DNA of 64,000 nucleotides, taken from assembly GCA_028564705.1 (NCBI GenBank), contig JAPXFQ010000075.1, positions 1,612,001-1,676,000 of the forward strand. Direction: 5' to 3'. Positions 61,350 through 64,000 of this stretch are shown here, piece by piece; positions within the stretch are counted from its first letter, which is position 1, and each line of letters starts with the position of its first letter. Made by a program: the position numbers and the translations under genes. The DNA comes from Apricaphanius iberus (taxonomy: Eukaryota > Chordata > Actinopteri > Cyprinodontiformes > Aphaniidae). The notes under the pieces are model-generated. The model ran no database searches and had not been told where the DNA came from. It saw only the letters and a list, made by a program, of their open reading frames with translations.

Positions 61350-61450
61350 AATTCCATCCATTATTTATTCCGCTACTCCTTAAGGGGTCACGGGGGTCTG
61401 ATGCATATCTCCAGCGCATAACGGGCATGGTACACCCTGGTCAGGTCGCT
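61350..61450 (+). repeat. Dispersed fish repeat fragment
   Basis: ccatccattatttattccgctactccttaaggggtcacggggg and ggtacaccctggtcaggtcgctagtccatcc; same family as 5085-5310. Confidence 0.5.
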
Positions 61451-62519
61451 AGTCCATCCATCCGAGTGTGCCCGGTTAGATGCGCTCCAAAGAGCCCGAT
61501 GTGCACCAAAGACAGGTGTCGTGCAATGCCAGTTGCTGCTTTAACTGCAGGCTTTCCTCCAGTCTTGGCAACACCTCGGTCGCCAGTTCGAGTTGTAATA
61601 ACAAGAAAGTGACGCCACCAAGCCCTACCCCCGGCATGTCCCTCGGTCAGCCAGGCAATGCCTCCTTTTACACCAATTTTTAAATTGGAATTATGGGTGG
61701 AGTTAGACTCTGATAGGGGGATGAGTTCTTCTTTAACCACATTTGCATCAGTGGTCCACATCACCAAAACATGCTAACTCTACAACTTGGGGGCGAAGTT
61801 TCACAATAATGACCCTGAATGGAAAGTGTGGTGTTGCTGCACTGCAGTATAAAAGGTCAAAGGCAGGAAGTGGAAAGAGCGCCTAAAGCAGTCAAAGTCT
61901 GTCTTTGAGCCTTGAGAGTAGCCTACTTTACAAAAATACATCTTTGATTTATTCCGCCGTGACACTGTCTTAGTGATGTTGTCTTTTAAAACACACCGTA
62001 ATGGTGATCTTAAAAGCAGATTGTATGTTGTCTGACTGGAACTTTCATACACCTACAAGAAAAACAATCGCAACACTGCTGAACTTGAGACTACAGTTCA
62101 AGTTAACAGGGGAGTTTTGGAAATTGCAGTACAAAAATTGTAGATTGTTTTTATTTGTTAAAAAGAGGATTAGTACAGTAGTAAGGTTCAAAAATATTAA
62201 CCAATTGCTGAATACTTTTATGCAAATATCTTCCTAAGTTAATTACACTGTAAAAAAAATGCTACTCTCGCACAAGTATATATTGTTGTCATTTCTAACC
62301 TCCATCCATCCCTCATTATCTATACCACTTATGCACGAGGGCTAAATGTTTTTAACATATTTTATTTAAAAACATTTAATGCGACTTGTTTTTACTTAAT
62401 TCTCTTTTACTGCTTTTTTCATATCTGCACTGTTAAATCAGAGCAAATTCATAGTCTGTGAACCTGATTTACTGGCAATGGAATTAAAATAATTCTGATT
62501 GTAAGAATTTATATTCTAT
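61451..62519. other. No gene seen
   Basis: Includes overlapping ORFs up to 108 codons on both strands at 61441-61767 in a moderately GC patch; no motif recognised. Confidence 0.35.
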
Positions 62520-62720
62520 TATACAACAGTTAGTTCCAACCCAGTAATTTGATTGGGCAACAGACATTCAATGAGTGCTGATATATTCTGCGGAATTTAG
62601 CCTTCGGTCTCATGCCTACGACTGAATCAGACCAGTGCTGATGTTCGGCACAACACCACGACCTGCAATGTGATATTGATAAGCAGCATTCTTTATTGAT
62701 GGTGAGATGACTCCTCATTC
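62520..62720. repeat. MITE-like dispersed repeat, fuller copy
   Basis: Left part matches 45880-45960 (acaacagttagt...agtaatttga.tgg...tgagtgctgatat); right part matches 46640-46730 (gaccagtgctgatgttcggcacaac...gtgatat). This suggests 45850-45975 and 46575-46745 are halves of related copies. Confidence 0.55.
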
Positions 62721-64000
62721 TAAGCTAGGCTGCTACAGAGGACAAGAAGAAGAACAAGGCAGTGTGACCCTACTGCCTTCAAGTAGGGAGTAGCCCTCAC
62801 TCCTTCCCTCCAGGTTTTTTTGACCCCACCACCTCCCATCATTCTGTTCCATTATACTTCACACCTAAGTTTTCTTATGCCTTCGAAAGTCTGATGCAGA
62901 AAATGAAGTAAAAGCGGGATTTCCTCTTACATTGTTTGCAGGTAAGACTATGCTGGTAATGACAATGGTTCATTTTGTTGCATTTATCCCCAATTAGCCA
63001 AGTCCAGTTGGAATGCTGTAGGATTTACATTTATTTTTTCTGGAAAATTTGTTGTGTACTATAAACCCAGCATATACTTGCATTGTAATAAAATACAAAA
63101 AAACAATACCTTAGTGAAATCACAAGTTGCTAAATGAAAAATTGATAAGCCAGTACTGTCAGAGATACACCTAAAGCAACGTGTTAACACAATTATTCCT
63201 CAAAAGGATGTTCATTTCTTTAAATATGCAATTAACCCTCATAGTTCCATACATTTTAGACCTCATCTGCGCTGTAGTTTGACCGCATTTTGTTCTTTGC
63301 TTCTCCTGTTTCTTAAAAAGTCAGGGAGAAAGCTCCACCCTGTCCAGCCTCCTGTTATTTATTTTTATTTTTTTTGGGTGCTTTGAGAAGCTGTGTGAGC
63401 TCCCCTCAGCAGTGGCTGAGAGGAATGCAAACTGAAAAATACTTTGGAACCTTTTACAGTTGTAGAAAAAAAACTATTTTCTGTTGAAAAATATAACATT
63501 CTAATATGTCAAGAGGATTCTTTTTTTTTTACTTCTACATATTCTGAATCACTAAAAATCTCAAATTACTAAGCATTAGTACATACAGTACATACTTGTA
63601 CATACCCTAGTCTAATTCAATTGCACTACAGAGTTTTAACCTGAAGAGGGTCCAATACTGACTGTTTTATATAGATAATTAGTTTTTACTAAGATGCATC
63701 AATATCAAAATGATCAGACTTGTAGATACTCATTTATAATGTTCATGAAAAGAACAAAAAAGGTTTATTTGGGAGAGTTGCTTTTTTCATTAGACATAGG
63801 AGGAACAAATTTAATCTAATAAATAGATCTGATAACATTTATTCATGAGGTGAATATAAAAACTTACAAATAGTTTATTGCTAGCAGAATATCCTTTTTA
63901 TTTATTTGAATTCGTAATGAACATAAATTGAGTGGGTAAAAAGAAGAAAATTAATAATTTAATTAGGTAGAGGATGTTCAAAGGTGATAAGAAGCTCGAA
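62721..64000. other. No gene seen to the window end
   Basis: AT-rich sequence without ORFs of note on either strand. Confidence 0.45.

Overview
This window looks like nuclear DNA of a ray-finned (teleost) fish. It is AT-rich, the host genes are split into small phase-1 exons, and the space between exons is packed with repeats typical of teleosts: chromodomain Ty3/Gypsy elements, CR1/Rex1-, L2- and RTE-type LINEs, tRNA-derived SINEs, and hAT, PIF/Harbinger and TTAA-target DNA transposons. The species cannot be told from the sequence alone. Exon coordinates below come from reading splice sites by eye (GT/AG, phase continuity); no transcript was available.

The host content is a cluster of four related single-pass Ig-superfamily receptor genes. 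Gene A (+, 358-4995, possibly to about 10180), gene B (-, 31964-24556), gene C (-, 41523-34584) and gene D (+, 55982-60797) share one plan: a signal-peptide exon ending ...W/M+A, one V-type exon (two in gene C), a transmembrane exon and a short cytoplasmic exon, almost all joined in phase 1. The V domains carry the motif ETGNITCCW, the WLKNQTLI strand, D-S-G-[RK]-Y-[IV]-C-K-V and a J-like G-N-G-T-x-[VI]-T-V end. From family knowledge they look most like TMIGD2/CD28H (and less so NFAM1), but this was not tested by a search. Genes A, B and C have an Arg or Lys near the start of the membrane segment and acidic tails with few or no Tyr. Gene D has an uncharged membrane segment and a Tyr-rich tail. 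That is the layout of paired, adaptor-dependent versus self-signalling receptors.

Layout: 0-10 kb gene A, its introns holding an RTE fragment, an L2 fragment and SINEs. 10.4-12.4 kb, a GC-rich repeat with a 17-bp minisatellite. 13.5-18.9 kb, a full-length but dead chromovirus-type Gypsy (TSD GTTTC). 19.0-19.75 kb, a non-autonomous hAT with a perfect 8-bp TSD. 22.1-23.2 kb, a TTAA-target element. 23.4-23.9 kb, a Harbinger MITE. 24.5-32 kb gene B, whose first intron holds a second Gypsy (26.07-30.99 kb, TSD TTTAT) and whose V exon carries a frameshift. 33.4-34.2 kb, a Harbinger with a transposase exon. 34.6-41.5 kb gene C with a third Gypsy relic in an intron. 42.1-45.8 kb, a CR1/Rex1-like LINE interrupted by another retroelement end. 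48.1-49.7 kb, an L2-like LINE. 52.1-53.2 kb, a possible degraded LTR element. 56.0-60.8 kb gene D. The remainder is AT-rich DNA in which I see only short repeats and weak ORFs.
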